A DNA stretch of 64,000 nucleotides, taken from Diadema setosum. Its lineage: Eukaryota; Echinodermata; Echinoidea; Diadematoida; Diadematidae. Location of the stretch: positions 34,511,546 to 34,575,545 of the forward strand of contig CM067068.1 in assembly GCA_033980235.1 (NCBI GenBank), given 5' to 3'. Within the stretch, counting starts at the first letter, position 1. Every line of letters begins with the position of its first letter. Of this stretch, positions 1-12,691 are shown in pieces. The notes under the pieces are model-generated. The model saw only the letters and a list, made by a program, of their open reading frames with translations. It was not told the origin of the DNA and ran no database searches. Made by a program: the position numbers and the translations under genes.

Positions 1-180
1 GTTTCATGAAAAAGCTATCGCATAAAGCTATCACATAAACTCGGACTTAGGAGAGACTTTTTCTAGAAACCATTTCATGAACAAAGCTAGCACATAAAGT
101 CTCTCCTAACTTGGCAAAGCTATCACATAAATCTAGGAGTGGTCAGGAGCACTCCTAAGTTTATGTGATAGCTTTTTGAG
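1..180. repeat. Foldback repeat D, fragment at window edge
   Basis: GCTATC(A/G)CATAAA occurs three times forward and once reversed, with TAGGAGAGACTTT and its complement AAAGTCTCTCCTA. The same blocks lie in opposite order at 10245-10395, and weaker ones at 59700-59822. Confidence 0.7.
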
Positions 181-195
181 AGAGCCACTGTATCA

Positions 196-1500
196 AACTT
201 TTGTCTCATTTTGGAGTAATTGACCCTAAATTTGGCATGTGTGACCACTGTCAAAGGTAGATATGCAAGATATCTTTTTCGCTGATATCGCATAATACGT
301 TGTCATGAATGGCAATGGCAAATTTTCACAAAAACATACAAATTGTTGTGGATTGAACTACTGCCCTCAGTTTTAAAGCAATGCAGTTGAAATTCTGCAT
401 AGAATCAGATAAATGTAATATGTAACTACATATTGTGCAAAACACTTTTTTCATGAGTGGTGTGAAAAAAATCTGTTGCCATGGCAACAAGTTTTTCTAT
501 ACCAATCACACAAAGAAATATGTGAATTGACCTAACTTCCTTAAAATTCTCTTCACATTTGACCAAAAATTTGGCACATGACCATTACAGTATGTAGATG
601 TGCAAAACTTATCTTTGGTTGCTGTTGAACAATCTGTTGCCATGGTAACAACATTTTTTTCACTTAAAAGCATACAAAAATTTTGAATTCGCTAAATTTG
701 TCAATCTTTGTGCATATGACATGAAATTTGGCACACATGTGACCGGCATAGTGCGTAGATGTGCAAACTTCATCTTTCGCCATTGTTGAACAAATCGTTG
801 CCATGGTAACAGCAGACTTTGAATGAAAATCATACAAACATATTGTGGATTCTGCTATCTCTCAGCTTTTGAGCATTTTGCTTGAAATTTGGTACATGTG
901 ACCACCATGATATGTATAGTTGTGCAAACTTCATCTTTCAAAGATATAGAACATTGTGTTGCTATGGTAACAGCATTTTCAATGAATATAATAAAAAAAG
1001 GTGTAGATTCAGTTTACTCCTTCAATATTTGAGCATTTTACTTGAAATCTGGCACATGAGAATGCTAAAGTACATATACTGATGTGCAAATTTCTTCTTT
1101 GTTCTTTTTCACACAATGTGTTGCCATGGTAACAGATAATTTTAAATGAAAATCATTCAAAAATATTGTAGATTCAGCTAACTTCCTAAGCTTTTGAGCT
1201 TTTGACTTGAAATTTGAAACATATGAAAGTTATACTATGTACTTGTGTATATTCATCTTTCGTTAATACTGAACAGTGTGTTGCCATGGTAACATCATTT
1301 GTGAAAATCATAGGACTTTCCAGTTTTTACAGACTTACTCAGTTTTTGAGCACTTGACTTGCAATACATATATGACACATGTGACAAACAGATTTTTTGA
1401 ATTAACAAAACACTTTATTCAATGTTGAACAATGCATTGCCATGGTACAGCTTTTTTCTTTTTTTAATACAACCATATAAAGTTAGCGCTGGTTGAACGA
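196..1500. repeat. 161-bp tandem array carrying an RFX-type X-box palindrome
   Basis: About eight diverged units. The central motif GTTGCCATGG(C/T)AAC begins at 475, 636, 797, 958 (one change), 1120, 1280 and about 1436 (degenerate), plus a decayed unit near 300. Spacing is 160-162 bp. Each unit also has a GAAATTTGGCACATGTGACC-like block and a GTGCAAACTTCATCTTTC block. Confidence 0.88.
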
Positions 1501-2092
1501 ACTCCCTCAGTTGGAGGTGGGAGTAAAAATCACAATGATACTTCTAATTTCAGCAGGTATTCTTTGTTTCGTACTTGGATTTGATTCCTCTCACCTCCCT
1601 GATTTCACTCATCAATTGCCACAATGGGAAAGCATTTCATTGAAAGAGGCAGTGTAGGCCAACAATGATTCAATTACACTGTATTTAAATTCATTCACTG
1701 CTATCAATTTCATACTCATTAATATCAATTCCTCACAATTTAACTACATGTCATGTGACAGATTATATAACTGCACAAACTATTTCACATATTTCATTCT
1801 AGTTGCGTGATTCATTAGAAAATCTGATCTTGAAAACATTATTTCATTATTCAATGTCATCATAATCACAGCACAATTATCACAACCACATTGGTGATAC
1901 TGGTAAGAGTCCTTGTGAAATTATTATCACTCACAGTATTTTCTGGTATTACATTCTTCTTGATTTCTACATTAGAAGCTATGCTTGATTTTATCTTTCT
2001 AATCAAATAATAATTGCCCGCATAGACATAATTTCTAACTGGGTTACATAAATATTGCCGTCACATGCCTGGAAATAATAACAAATAGAAAT
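1501..2092. other. No gene seen
   Basis: AT-rich sequence with ATT/CATT-rich stretches. No long open frame, RNA gene or recognised repeat. Confidence 0.5.
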
Positions 2093-3255
2093 GTCGCTAT
2101 GGCGACTGGTATGCCTCCGCCATGATGCATGATTCTCCTAATAGGTGTAGATAGTGCATGTGGACAATGTGTGATTACATTTTCACAAAAATGGCTAAAT
2201 ATTAAAATGACAAGTTTGTCACAAATGTGTTGAATGCTCACCTTCCTTGACCTAGGTTTAATTGGATGAATAGGAGAGCATGTATTTGGGATTTAAGGAC
2301 TTTAACTTGACTTTGACCAATTCATACGTTTATGCATTGAGTAATTTCCAAGGTATGGAGAAAAAGTTCAATTTCTGTATTGAATAGAAAATTGTTACCA
2401 TTTTCATCTGGCTTTAACCCTAAAATTCATAAGATAATCTCTGTCAGGCAGAACATGCATAAATATGTAGAAAGTTTAAAAATAACTTGAGCCACTTCCG
2501 AGACATGGAGGAAAAACGTAATTCAGCACTTTCACTTGATCTTTGACCTTTTGACCTTTGAGGCAAAAAAAAAAAAAAAGATCTTTCCAGAGAATCTCTA
2601 TTAGGTTATACATGCATACACCAAGTGTAAAAAAATAATCCTGCTGGCATTGCATAAACATGAGGGAAATAGTAAAAATTTTGAAGTGTTGCCCTTGACC
2701 TTTTGACTCCTGACCTTTGACCCCATGAACCCAAAATTGTCTAGATAATCACTGTCAGTCAGTACATGTATGTTCCATGAAGATACCTCGAACAATTTCC
2801 AAGGTATGCAGAAAAAAGTGAAGTTTTACTATTTTTAATTGACCTTTTGACCTTTGACCTCATGACCACAGACTTTACCAGAGAATCTTAATTGGGTAAT
2901 ACATGAATACACTAAGTTTCAAGAAAATATCTTCAGGCATTGCAGAGATATGGTGGAAATAGTTAAATTTTATGTATGTGACCTTGACCTTTTGACCTTT
3001 GACCTTGAGCATGTGCACCCAAAAGTTGATAGGCACAACTTCGCCCCCTAATACACATACATGCCAAGTTTCATTAGGATACCTCAAAATGATTTTTAGT
3101 TACGCTTGCCACAAAATTCATTACGGACGGACAGAAGGACGGACGGACAGAAGGACGGACGGACGGACGGAAGAACGGACGGACGGACAGAAGGACAGAT
3201 GGACGGACAACCCGAAAACATAATGCCTCCGGCACCACTTTGTGGCGGAGGCATA
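2093..3255 (-). repeat. Half-site repeat E, copy 1 (GACCTTTGACC-rich)
   Basis: It is bounded by ATGCCTCCGCC near 2110 and GGCGGAGGCAT near 3243. Inside are degenerate ~150-bp subunits, each with runs such as GACCTTTTGACCTTTGACC (2531-2560, 2695-2723, 2840-2866, 2981-3009). A GGAC/GGACAGAA tract at 3124-3209 sits near the end. Other copies are at 25365-25975, 28423-28500 and 28699-30027. Confidence 0.85.
3124..3209. repeat. (GGAC)n / GGACAGAA microsatellite
   Basis: Tandem GGAC with GGACAGAA interruptions inside repeat E. The complementary GTCCGTCCGTCCG appears at 28737-28750 in another copy. Confidence 0.9.
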
Positions 3256-3952
3256 AAAACAATGCACTGCAATGTTCACTGATGTATTTATGTTTGGATC
3301 ACTTATACATCGACAGATTTTTCATAATCATTTGTATTATTTTCATGGTTTATTAATCAAATTATGAAAGTAGCTGAACTTCACACAATGCTATCATTGC
3401 AAATATTTTGTAAGCATAAAATGATATGTGTTGCAATCCACCTTCTTTGCACTCTAAGGTTCCCTATATCAGAATATCAATAATGATATTAATACTACTA
3501 ATAATGACCTTGTCTACTACACAATAGCTTTTAATCATCAAAGATCAGAAATCAGACTCTTATGTGCTGACTGATACAGAATTTGCATTTATCCATTTTA
3601 AAATGCTTTCTTACACTTTACAAGGCCCATAAATCTTTCTTTTTTTTTCAGAGTGCTTCAATTCATCCATTTGCTTTTCACTGAATCGTTTGCACGCTTA
3701 ATTGTTCTGTTCTGTTTTGTATTGTAATGTTTTTGCTTTTTCTATTGAAGGGGGATTTTTCTCATTTCTGGTTTGGTTAATACATGTACCTGGCAAAGCA
3801 CTTATGCCATCACCTATGGACTCGTCTATGACAAAACTCAGTGAAATTCAGCAGTCAGACTGCAATAGTCTGATTGCAGCTTCATATCTAACACTGCAAT
3901 TGTGACTCTGTATCACAATATCAACAGAAAGTCACCAAACATGGATTTCTGG
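3256..3952. other. No gene seen
   Basis: AT-rich. A short stretch at 3835-3910 resembles 8110-8215 (shared TTCATATCTAACA and AGTCTGATTG blocks). Confidence 0.4.
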
Positions 3953-4330
3953 TTAAAGGGCTGGTAAAGTTTTGGTTGAGACCTGGTTTCAGATTGTTAA
4001 CATTTCTTCTCTTTTTTTTTTGGGGGGGGGGGGGGAGGAGGGGTGATATAATAAGAAACCTCTTATGAAATATGAAAGACCATTAATTCAAAGAAGAATT
4101 CAATGTTTATTTGATGAAAATTGGTTTTGAAATGTTTGAGATATCCAAAATAAAGGAATCCTAATAAAAGGTGGAACCAACCTTTTACTAGAATCGCTTT
4201 GTTTTACTCTGCTTTTGGATATCTCAACCATTTAAAAACTAATTTTCGTCAAATAAACATTGAATTCTTCTTTGAATTAATGCTCTGTAGCACTTCAATA
4301 GTGGTTTCTTAGTATCTTGCAAAAAAAAAG
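3953..4330. repeat. Foldback family B, copy 1 (right end decayed)
   Basis: Starts TTAAAGGGCTGGTAAAGTTT. Arms contain AAATTGGTTTTGAAATG and its near-complement around a centre near 4165. Family members at 16280, 42212 and 62682 share arm sequence GGATATCTC(A/C)(A/G)CCATTT. Confidence 0.8.
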
Positions 4331-4943
4331 GGCCAATCCTGTTTCTGAAAGAGCACACTCTCAGTTTTAAAATGATGTACAACTGAATTCAGATGGACTC
4401 TCCTATGTATTTGAATATTAGAAAGAAAGCACACACTCTGCAAAAGCATAGCTAGCAAATAGGTCTGAAGTATGCGGTCTATCTTACCTAGCTATGTTCT
4501 GTGCAATAAATGGGACAAAAATCAGGATATAAAACTCTAGAGCAACAATAATGAAGGGATTATCAGATAAAGTTGAAATTAAACATGCCAATTATGTGAA
4601 CACAAAATAGAAAAGCAGACAGAAAACAATCAAGATGTTGTTAGGTTCTGTAACATTACTCATGTCATTTGCAGCAAGTGCATAAAATTTGAAAATCTAT
4701 CATGTGTGTAGGTCTAGCGACAATAGACCTATTCTTATTTTCCAAATGATGTCCTGAAAGACATAATATTCGCACTCCATTTTAGGAATTTTTGTTGTGC
4801 AAGAAGCTTTTGTCATAAAGATCTATTACAAAATCACCATGACATTTGCATTCATGACTTTCATTACAGTGCTGCAGGTACATGTCAGATCCTCACATCT
4901 AATGCAGCCACCCCCCCCCCAAAAAAAAAATGTATACATTGTA

Positions 4944-5057
4944 TACCATTAATTTTTGAAGGATTGAATCCACAGCGGTCAAAACCAGCATATGTTATAT
5001 TCAACCTGTCTGCATCACCTCTGGCAAGCTCCATGCCTTGAGAATCTATATGAAAGA
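4944..5057 (-). other. Weak exon candidate behind a strong pyrimidine tract
   Basis: A CTTTCTTTCTTTTTTCTTTCATATAG-type acceptor is followed by an open frame reading DSQGMELARGDADRLNITYA and GFDRCGFNPSKING. The putative donor GTATAC is poor, and the phase does not follow the 6024-5895 candidate. Listed only because it is minus-strand and close to it. Confidence 0.15.
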
Positions 5058-5894
5058 AAAAAGAAAGAAAGGACAAAAGAAATAGAATATGGATAAATAA
5101 ACAATACTGGTTACATACTGAAATTTTGTGACATGCAAATCACATCCCCTCTCCCTGACATTATACAGAGTGGTAACATGTGGGTGTACAGTTGAATGAA
5201 TACACACACGACTACCACACATATCATTACACAGAGCTGCTTGTCAGCAATTTAATATACAGTATATTAGCAACAGTTTAACAGCATCAAGGAAAAAAAA
5301 AAACAAAGAAAACAAAGAAAATCGTCTGGGTTGTCATACACAAGAATTAGTGTATCGGATTCTTCCTGACGAACAAAAAAGGTGTGACACAGACTCAAAA
5401 TGAAAATGTGATTGTGACTTAAAACACTCATCTAACATAATGTCATTCATTCATTCATGTCAGTAGAGACTTATTTGACTTTTTTTTTAGAAAGGATTGT
5501 AACTTATGTCAGGCAAGCTGGGAGTTCCAAAATAAACAGAAAGATGATTCAATGGGTTATGCAACAAGTCAGCTGCATTGCTATGTTAGTGCATTAATCA
5601 ACTCTTGTGAGCCGTACTGAATTCCCAATTGTGGCTGATATAGACATAAACATTAAATCAACTCCCAACTGGGGTGTATGAATGCACTAATTTCTTCATT
5701 TCTCGTGTGGAACAGTTCACATATAGAGGTGACATTGTTTGTCCACCAAGTCTACAATAATTCCTAAAATAAGAAAGACCGAATTACCTGTAACTGATAT
5801 GTCATCAACAGAGGTTGCCTTTTTTCAACTGTTATTCAAGTTGTTTATTTTGTAAAATCTTTATACTTTCAAGTTTAATTTGAGAAATGCATAC

Positions 5895-6024
5895 CTGTGT
5901 TCTGTTGTAGATAAGATGCTGCTATACAGTTCGTAGTCTAATTGCAGTTTGACTCTGACCTGGGTGAAGTTCAGCTGCAAGTTGTCAGTCCCAAGGGCTT
6001 GGTGAGGTTCAGCTCTCTTCAGAC
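5895..6024 (-). CDS. Candidate internal exon joining in phase to the exon at 8632-8505
   Basis: 130 nt between an acceptor ending TTTGCACACCCAAAG and donor GTATGC. It begins phase 1 and ends phase 2. Read after the 8632-8505 exon it continues GLKRAEPHQALGTDNLQLNF and then TQVRVKLQLDYELYSSILST plus TEH. Related-looking AACTTCAC motifs recur on the same strand near 8110, 7270 and 3840, so it may instead be repeat-derived. Confidence 0.27.
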
Positions 6025-6325
6025 CTTTGGGTGTGCAAATATAAGAACAGTTAAATACCATACAAACAGAAACATCGGATGCACAAATGGGATAGTTGGA
6101 AAATATTTGAGATGAGTGTACATCTTTATCAAAACAAGCAATAACATCAAAATGTTCATTAATGAATATCAATTTTGTAAGATATATTATGTGAACGACA
6201 AGTTGTAATTGCCAGTTTTCAAAGTTTGAATCACTATGTAATGAGCCCCTGTTAGCAAATTGTAAGAGTATGAGGTAATTTCAGTAATGAATGAGAGGGG
6301 AAATTAAAAACAAGCATTCACTTTA

Positions 6326-7125
6326 TTCAGTTGGCAGCAGAATTATTAAACCCCCTTGCATTATGGACACTATGGCAAAATAAATAACATTACAATTACT
6401 AAATCATATACAAATGGTGAACAGATAGTTTATGACAAATGCCTACCTGATCAATAATCTTTGATTTGCATATAGTTAGAAACTTTGATCATTCATGCAT
6501 GAAGAGATAAGGTCAAATGAGTACATTATGGTCATTTCAGACCTTTCTGTGATCACTGAAGCATGACGTGTTATGGTCTGATGATAACGATTAATTTCTT
6601 TTGTTTTTATGGAATTTTAAATAGTATCTTGCCATTCTATACATAACTCTTAGCATTTCATTGGGTTATATTCATTTTGACATGACTTAAACTTTGAATT
6701 ATTAATATCATGGCTAAACCTCTGTACAAACTCTATGGTGGCAACCTTCACTAGAAATTACTTCATTTAAATATTTTTGTACAATGAAAAATGCCAATTG
6801 AAATATTAAGAATCCTACATCAAATTCCATCATATTGTGTCACCTATCAAAACATTGAGTGAAACCATATTCAATGAAGCATTTCAGTGATCACTGAAAG
6901 GACTGAAAATGACCATAAATGTGCCCACTGGACCATATCTCTTTATACATGAATGATCAAAGTTTGTAACTATATGCAAATCAAAGGCTACTGATCTGTT
7001 TTTTACTTGTAGCAAACTATCTGATCACCACTTGTATGATTTAGAAATAATCTCAGTTATAATGTAATTCATTAGGCCAGAGTGTCCAACATGCAAGAGA
7101 GGTTGACTAATTTTGCTGCCAACTG
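6326..7125. repeat. Foldback element I, arms about 240 bp
   Basis: Left end CAGTTGGCAGCAGAATTA and right end TAATTTTGCTGCCAACTG are inverted. Further inside, TTTGATTTGCATATAGTTA (6463-6480) pairs with TAACTATATGCAAATCAAA (6967-6985), and GATCATTCATG pairs with CATGAATGATC. Arms are roughly 75-80% identical. Confidence 0.75.
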
Positions 7126-10100
7126 TAGATGATCAAGATAACATGATTTCTCAACTTGCTTCAATAGCTAAAAATAATCATTTAACACACCAAATGAAGA
7201 TGGTGGAATATCCATGACACTGTCACTTGACTTTTCCATTTGCATCTTGCCCCCAGTCCTTAACTCTGAAGTGGATGAAGTTCACATGGTTGTCTGGTCC
7301 TTGGCTGTTTGGAGTTTATTCAATATACAAGAACAGTTAACATCTTACAAACAAAACAATAGTGCAGGACATGGTACATTAGAAAGTATGTTAGAGATGG
7401 GTGCTTTGCCTTTGCTATAACAAGCTATAGCAATCAAATTGAAAAGCCCTACCATTGATTTTGAAAGATTGAATTCACTAGTATCTACTGATCCATAAGC
7501 TGTAAATAGGACTTTTCACAGTTTAAAATGATTAGCTATGTCAAATATTCTTGTTTCAAACATTGTAAGAGCATGAGGCTGTTTTGATACTAGAAAAGGG
7601 AGAGGGTAAATAAACAATCATAGTAGGGCCTACAATATTAATATAACGTGACTGCTAAAGTTTGTTTCAGGAGCTTGATACATGTAGACATGCAGGTACC
7701 CCCCCCCCCCCTCCATGAATTATCTCTTTTCAATTGGATCAGTATGTAATATTATACAGATAGTGAAATAAAAAAAAATGCAAAAAACAGTTGTTTCTAG
7801 AAGGGTCACTATTCACTGGATAAGAATGTTTGTTTTCAATTACCAAGATGGACATTACAGCAAACATTGTTTTCAATATTTCCTGTCTAACACTATTCAA
7901 CTAAAAATCCAGAGACAATTTGATGTCCAAATGTAAATAATGTTGCAATTGTAGTATTTGAAAATATACAGATATGTTGTCTGCTAAAATAGTATTATAA
8001 GCTAAAATACTTGCATTCTGTTGAAGGTGACCATGCTGATAGATAAGTCTCGATGAAGTTCAGTAGCAGTCTAGCTGTGGAGAAGATGGAAGTTAAGCAG
8101 TTTGGTTCTGTGTTCAGTGAAGTTCAGCAACTGACTCTGGGCTTTATGAGATGCAGAAGTCTGATTGTAGCAGTCTGACTGATGTTCCATATCTAACATT
8201 ATAATTAAAAATGTGAATACAAAATAGAAAATGTGTTTTCAAACTGTTGTTTGATTATACAAGATTTTACACACAATATCTAGAATCTGCATGAAATTTG
8301 AAATCAGTTCACATGTTTTTGCAGTTTAAATAATTATATAAAGGACCTTATATTATTATTTTTTTTTTGGATGATTAAAAGAGATACTACTAGTATTTGA
8401 GTTGTCTCAATTCAACATGTGTAAGCCTATAGTTTGGGGTATTATGACTTCTTGAGGTTCTAGATCTTGTCGATAGGCATCCACGTTGCAAGGTCTACAT
8501 CTACCTAAGATCTGGAAGGACCAGCTGTACTGTGGCTTCACATTCGGGTTGATCACAGTCACAGCCTGAGATGCAGCCACAGTCTGACTCTGATCATCAA
8601 CTGTTGTCATGTCATCATCATCAATTAAATTGCTAAAAGAAGTTGTGTAAGCGGTACTAGCATCGGAGTATGGACCTATAGAATCTACTAACTGCCTAGA
8701 TAGATAGCACTATTTAGAAGACCTATTAACTTCCTTACTGATGAGTGATAGGCCTACTTATGTTAATGATAATATGTTTAAGAATACCAAGGCTAAGGGT
8801 TCAGTCTGGTTATACTTTTGGTATACATTGCTTAAGTAGTATCTAGGTCAGTAGGCGCTACTCAGGATCACTATACCACTGGATTCTAGATCTATAGACA
8901 CCTGGTAGTATAGCAGTAGAATTCTAGAGGTTCCATGCCAATGAATTTAGGTAAACATCATTCTCTATCTTATTCTTATACATGCATTGCGATTACAGTG
9001 CTGTATGCACTTAGAATTGTGGAAGATAGCTTTCAAGTCTGAACCAAGATCTGAACCATGGTTTCCAATTCATATTCTGTGTAGACCTGGATCTACGTAC
9101 TACTACTAGGCCCTACTACTACTACTAGATCTAGTTAGTCTAACCACTGTCGGACTCTCCAGATAGTACTACCTGCCCTAACCCCAGGGCACTCCCTGTT
9201 AGTTGTACAAAGTGCTTTGCGTTCGGGCTGGTCGCTGTTATTATAACCCCTAACCCCTAGTATTTTACAAGTTTTTGTTGTAGACCTATAGTAATGTTAG
9301 ATAGTAACATTAGGACTTGTAAACGTAACAATGACACAGGTAACGTACAGCTGGTTCTCTGTAGTGTAAATGCTAACGCTATAAGTTCATGTTAGGGCCT
9401 AAAAAACATTAGGCTTAGGTTAGGCCCATAATTCTGTTGGACAAAATAACCTCGATTTTCTAGACTGAAAAAAAAACAACAACAGATTTTTCCTGTCGAT
9501 TTGACACAAAACGGAAAATTTGTATCACTTCTGAATACTATCCACACAGCTAGTGACAGTGTAATTATTCAATGTTAGACACGTCTTCAAAAATATAGGC
9601 CTAGGCCCTAATATAATATTAATAATAAAATGCAGATCAATTCTTATGAAATTTCCGGTTTCTTCTTCGATCCCTTCACTATTCAGGCCTTAAGTTACCT
9701 GCAATTCACCCATACATGAACAAATCGGGCAATTGCTCTCATGAAATATCTGCACGCTAACATTTCACTAGGCCCTATTACTTGTAGAAGTTGTAGTAGA
9801 CGCTACCATGCTAAGCTAACTCAGCTGGCCATTTGGTCATTCAAACAAACGGCGATGTGCCTACGTGGGACTATTGTGATAACGCTACTACCGGTAAGAT
9901 TAGATCTACATCTAGCTAGCCCTTGGAGAATTGTAGAAGATTCGAACAAAAATATATCCAAATAATATAACATTATGAATCCACATGCATTACTTTTCAA
10001 TTGTAGACAGCTTTAAATATACTCACTAATAGAAATATGTACTGGTAGCGGTGTAGAATGCAACTTAGCCTCTAGGATCCTGCCTCCGTCGTAGATCCGT

Positions 10101-10240
10101 TGCCTCTGCGCTGTATACACTACACTGTGTGTATACGTGCTATGTCTTTGTAGCGAGTGCTCAACGCATGTTACACAATAGGGAGAAAAAGTTAATGATA
10201 TGCTAATGATATGTTAATTAGTATTACCCTCGAACATGAC
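7126..10240. other. AT-rich region with one minus-strand exon candidate
   Basis: Contains a C11 tract at 7700, CTA-rich microsatellite at 9095-9130, the candidate exon 8632-8505, and degenerate AGTCTGA/GAAGTTCA motifs at 8050-8190. A GC-richer patch at 10060-10170 could be a promoter region but has no clear core element. Confidence 0.4.
8505..8632 (-). CDS. Candidate internal exon, unidentified acidic/Gln-Val-rich protein
   Basis: Acceptor CACAACTTCTTTTAG and donor GTAGAT bound 128 nt (one base, 42 codons, one base). The frame reads NLIDDDDMTTVDDQSQTVAA, then SQAVTVINPNVKPQYSWSFQ, then IL. The composition resembles a transcription-factor activation region, but no domain is visible. It ends in phase 1, which fits the start of the candidate exon at 6024. 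No function can be assigned. Confidence 0.32.
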
Positions 10241-10244
10241 GATT

Positions 10245-10395
10245 GAAAAAATTAAAGTCTCTCATAGCTTAGGAGAGACTTCGTGAAATGGTTTTTACTT
10301 CTCTGTGAAAGTCTCTCCTAGCTTAGGAGCGGCTTGGCCATTTTAAGATTTATGTGATAGCTTTTATGTGATAGCTTCATGAAACGGACCCCTGT
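10245..10395. repeat. Foldback repeat D, second copy, inverted to 1-180
   Basis: AAAGTCTCTC...TTAGGAGAGACTT and TTTATGTGATAGCTTTTATG mirror the blocks at the window start. Confidence 0.7.
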
Positions 10396-12159
10396 TTACA
10401 TTGCATTATTTGCATGTCATCTACTTGACAGTGAGTAATGATGAAATGGATATGTTTTGCAGGTGGCTGAGGCATACTCTCGCCATCACGGAGTTTGTCA
10501 GAAGGACTTTGTTGTCTGTCTCCTGTTGTAACGGTAATTATAACCTTTGTAAATTGTAAATATTTTTAATACAATACTACGTTGGCGAGGCTTATATCCA
10601 ATACGTTTTTATGAATATTTGTACCCTTGTTTTGCAAAGGTCGCCAATAGTTTGTCACCTGATGTGAGAGGTTTTGCAGGTCTTTGCTTTCATTGGTGTA
10701 TTTCCTTATTTCTTGTTAGATGTATCTTATTATCGACACACTATTACGTTAGGTTTTGAATAGTGAAGATAATATTTAAAGCTTGGTTTTTAGAGTTCAA
10801 ATGAAAATGTATTTCGTGCAGGTCAATAATAATTTTCGTATGAGAGTATTCATAGAAGTAATACCAGTTGTACCATAAGGTGTTTCATTGTAATAATTAA
10901 TGTCCTCCATATTATTATTGATTTCTTTTAAGTGAAAGTATTATTTTACTTCATCGCTATCTTCTCCCTCTTTTTCTTCTTCGTCTTCTTCTACTTCTTC
11001 TTCTTTTTTTACTTCATCTTTTTATTTCCTCTCTCATTATCATGATTATCTTATCGTGTATTCTTCTTATTACAATTGTTATCATTATCATTAACAGAAT
11101 AGTTGTTACTTTCGTTGAGACGTGGATCTGTCTTTTATATGATGAGATATTCTCTACACTATTGTTGTATCATTTTGTTTCTTCTGATGTACACAGCCTG
11201 GATCGCGATGGAGATGGTTTAGCTCTCTACCTTGAACACAGTGTTGCGTTGTTTTAAGTTTAAATTTTAATTTCATTCTTTGTATTCTTGTATTCCAAAA
11301 TATATTATTTTGTAATTGTTATTCAGAATTTCTATTAAAAAAAATAAATTTAATATTCAATTTAAAAGAACTGCTAATAATGCGTCGTTCTTTCTCCCCC
11401 AGTCTTCTCATTTGAACAACGGATTTAGAAAATTGCTCTCCCACTTTGATATTCATATTTCTTTTGTATTTACTTAAATACCGAGTGGACGCCTATTTGT
11501 CCCGTCGGTGACATATATATATATATATATTATACATATATAATATACATATGTGTTATATATATATATATATATATTTGCATATATATACACGCTCTCT
11601 AAGAAAATCAAAAGAGTCAATATGTTTACTCTTGAAGGAGTGAATGATAGAAAATAGTGAGCATAATAGTGAAATTGGAGTGAAGTTGAAAAAAAAAAAC
11701 CCAACAAATCGCGCCTGATGTCTACAAGCACAACACGGTGCTACTTGAACACACTAAAGTTTAGCTATATCACCCAAGTTCACACAAATTCTATCAAAGT
11801 AGATTTGCTCTATTAACCTATACTCATCAAGCATCGAGCACACAGTCCGTATGAAGGGTCAAAAGTTTTACAACTCCTATGCTGTTGTATGATATATCAT
11901 GATTGAAAATTTAAAATGCTGAATTGGTAAGGTTGTTGCCGTATCACAATGAAAACTTACCGCATTTCACTAACGAGCAAATGTTATATTTTAAAAACAA
12001 TAACAACAAAGGCAGCTATAAAGGTCGTCATTAAGACAGCATCCACATAATAAGCTGTGAATGTGTATATCACACAATCAGACAAAAGAAAAAATCAGAC
12101 AAAAGAAAAAATCAGACAAAAAAAAAAGTGTCACCAAGTATCACCAGTATTCATCTCAC
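10396..12159. other. Region expected to hold 3' exons of the TMEM179B-like gene; none identified
   Basis: CTT-rich pyrimidine tract at 10960-11040 and (AT)n at 11511-11575. Short frames on either strand showed no helix pair resembling helices 3-4 of the family. Positions 12085-12125 hold three copies of ATCAGACAAAAGAAAAA. Confidence 0.4.
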
Positions 12160-12239
12160 TTTTCTGATGCTCTGTTTTTCTTCAGCAGTTCCCTGCCTCG
12201 ACATACTCCAAGCAAGATGGCGAGTGCAACAGCCACAAA
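12160..12239 (-). CDS. TMEM179B-like exon 3: second transmembrane helix and cytoplasmic turn
   Basis: 80 nt, acceptor TTTTATATACAG, phase 0 start, donor GTGAGA, phase 2 end. It encodes FVAVALAILLGVCRGRELLK then KNRASE. Together with the end of exon 2 it makes one continuous hydrophobic helix followed by positive charges, as in the family. A plus-strand frame through the same bases is incidental. Confidence 0.55.
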
Positions 12240-12633
12240 CTGTATATAAAATTAATGGTAGAAATCACAAGACATCTATATATAAGAATACCGAAGAATA
12301 ATAATGTTTCAGTGATTTCAAAAGTCACCTATTTCAATCCAAGAAGTATCAGTCCTTGATGTTGAATCTTTTTGCTTTGGTTCATACCACTGAACGTTAT
12401 TGTTTCAAAATGTAGAGCGTAAACTTCTTTTATTATTGAGCCCTTTGTAACCTGTTCAGATGTTATTGCCTGGTTTAACAGTGGCAGCCCTCTTGATGTT
12501 TAATCTGTTACTTAAAATTGGTCTATTAAAAGTAGTAATGTGTTTCGGAACAGCAAATTTCCTCTTGATCCGTCCTTTTTGTAACATTATCCACAGTTCT
12601 TTCCAATCTTATGCAGTTTGATAAAGTTAAACC

Positions 12634-12691
<58 letters not shown>

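Larger units (their letters stand above)
4331..6329. other. Mostly featureless AT-rich DNA with weak minus-strand exon candidates
   Basis: Contains a C10-A10 tract at 4912-4930, an imperfect inverted repeat around 5590-5690 (TTAGTGCATT arms), and the exon candidates at 4944-5057 and 5895-6024. No supported gene. Confidence 0.4.

Noticed and set aside
196..1500. CRISPR-like regular repeat
   Set aside because: Units are 161 bp, diverged along their length and in a eukaryotic genome; no spacer/repeat distinction.
11042..11257. DRDGDG stretch resembling an EF-hand loop on the plus strand
   Set aside because: Only one short loop-like string, no flanking helices, frame ends at once, no second EF-hand.
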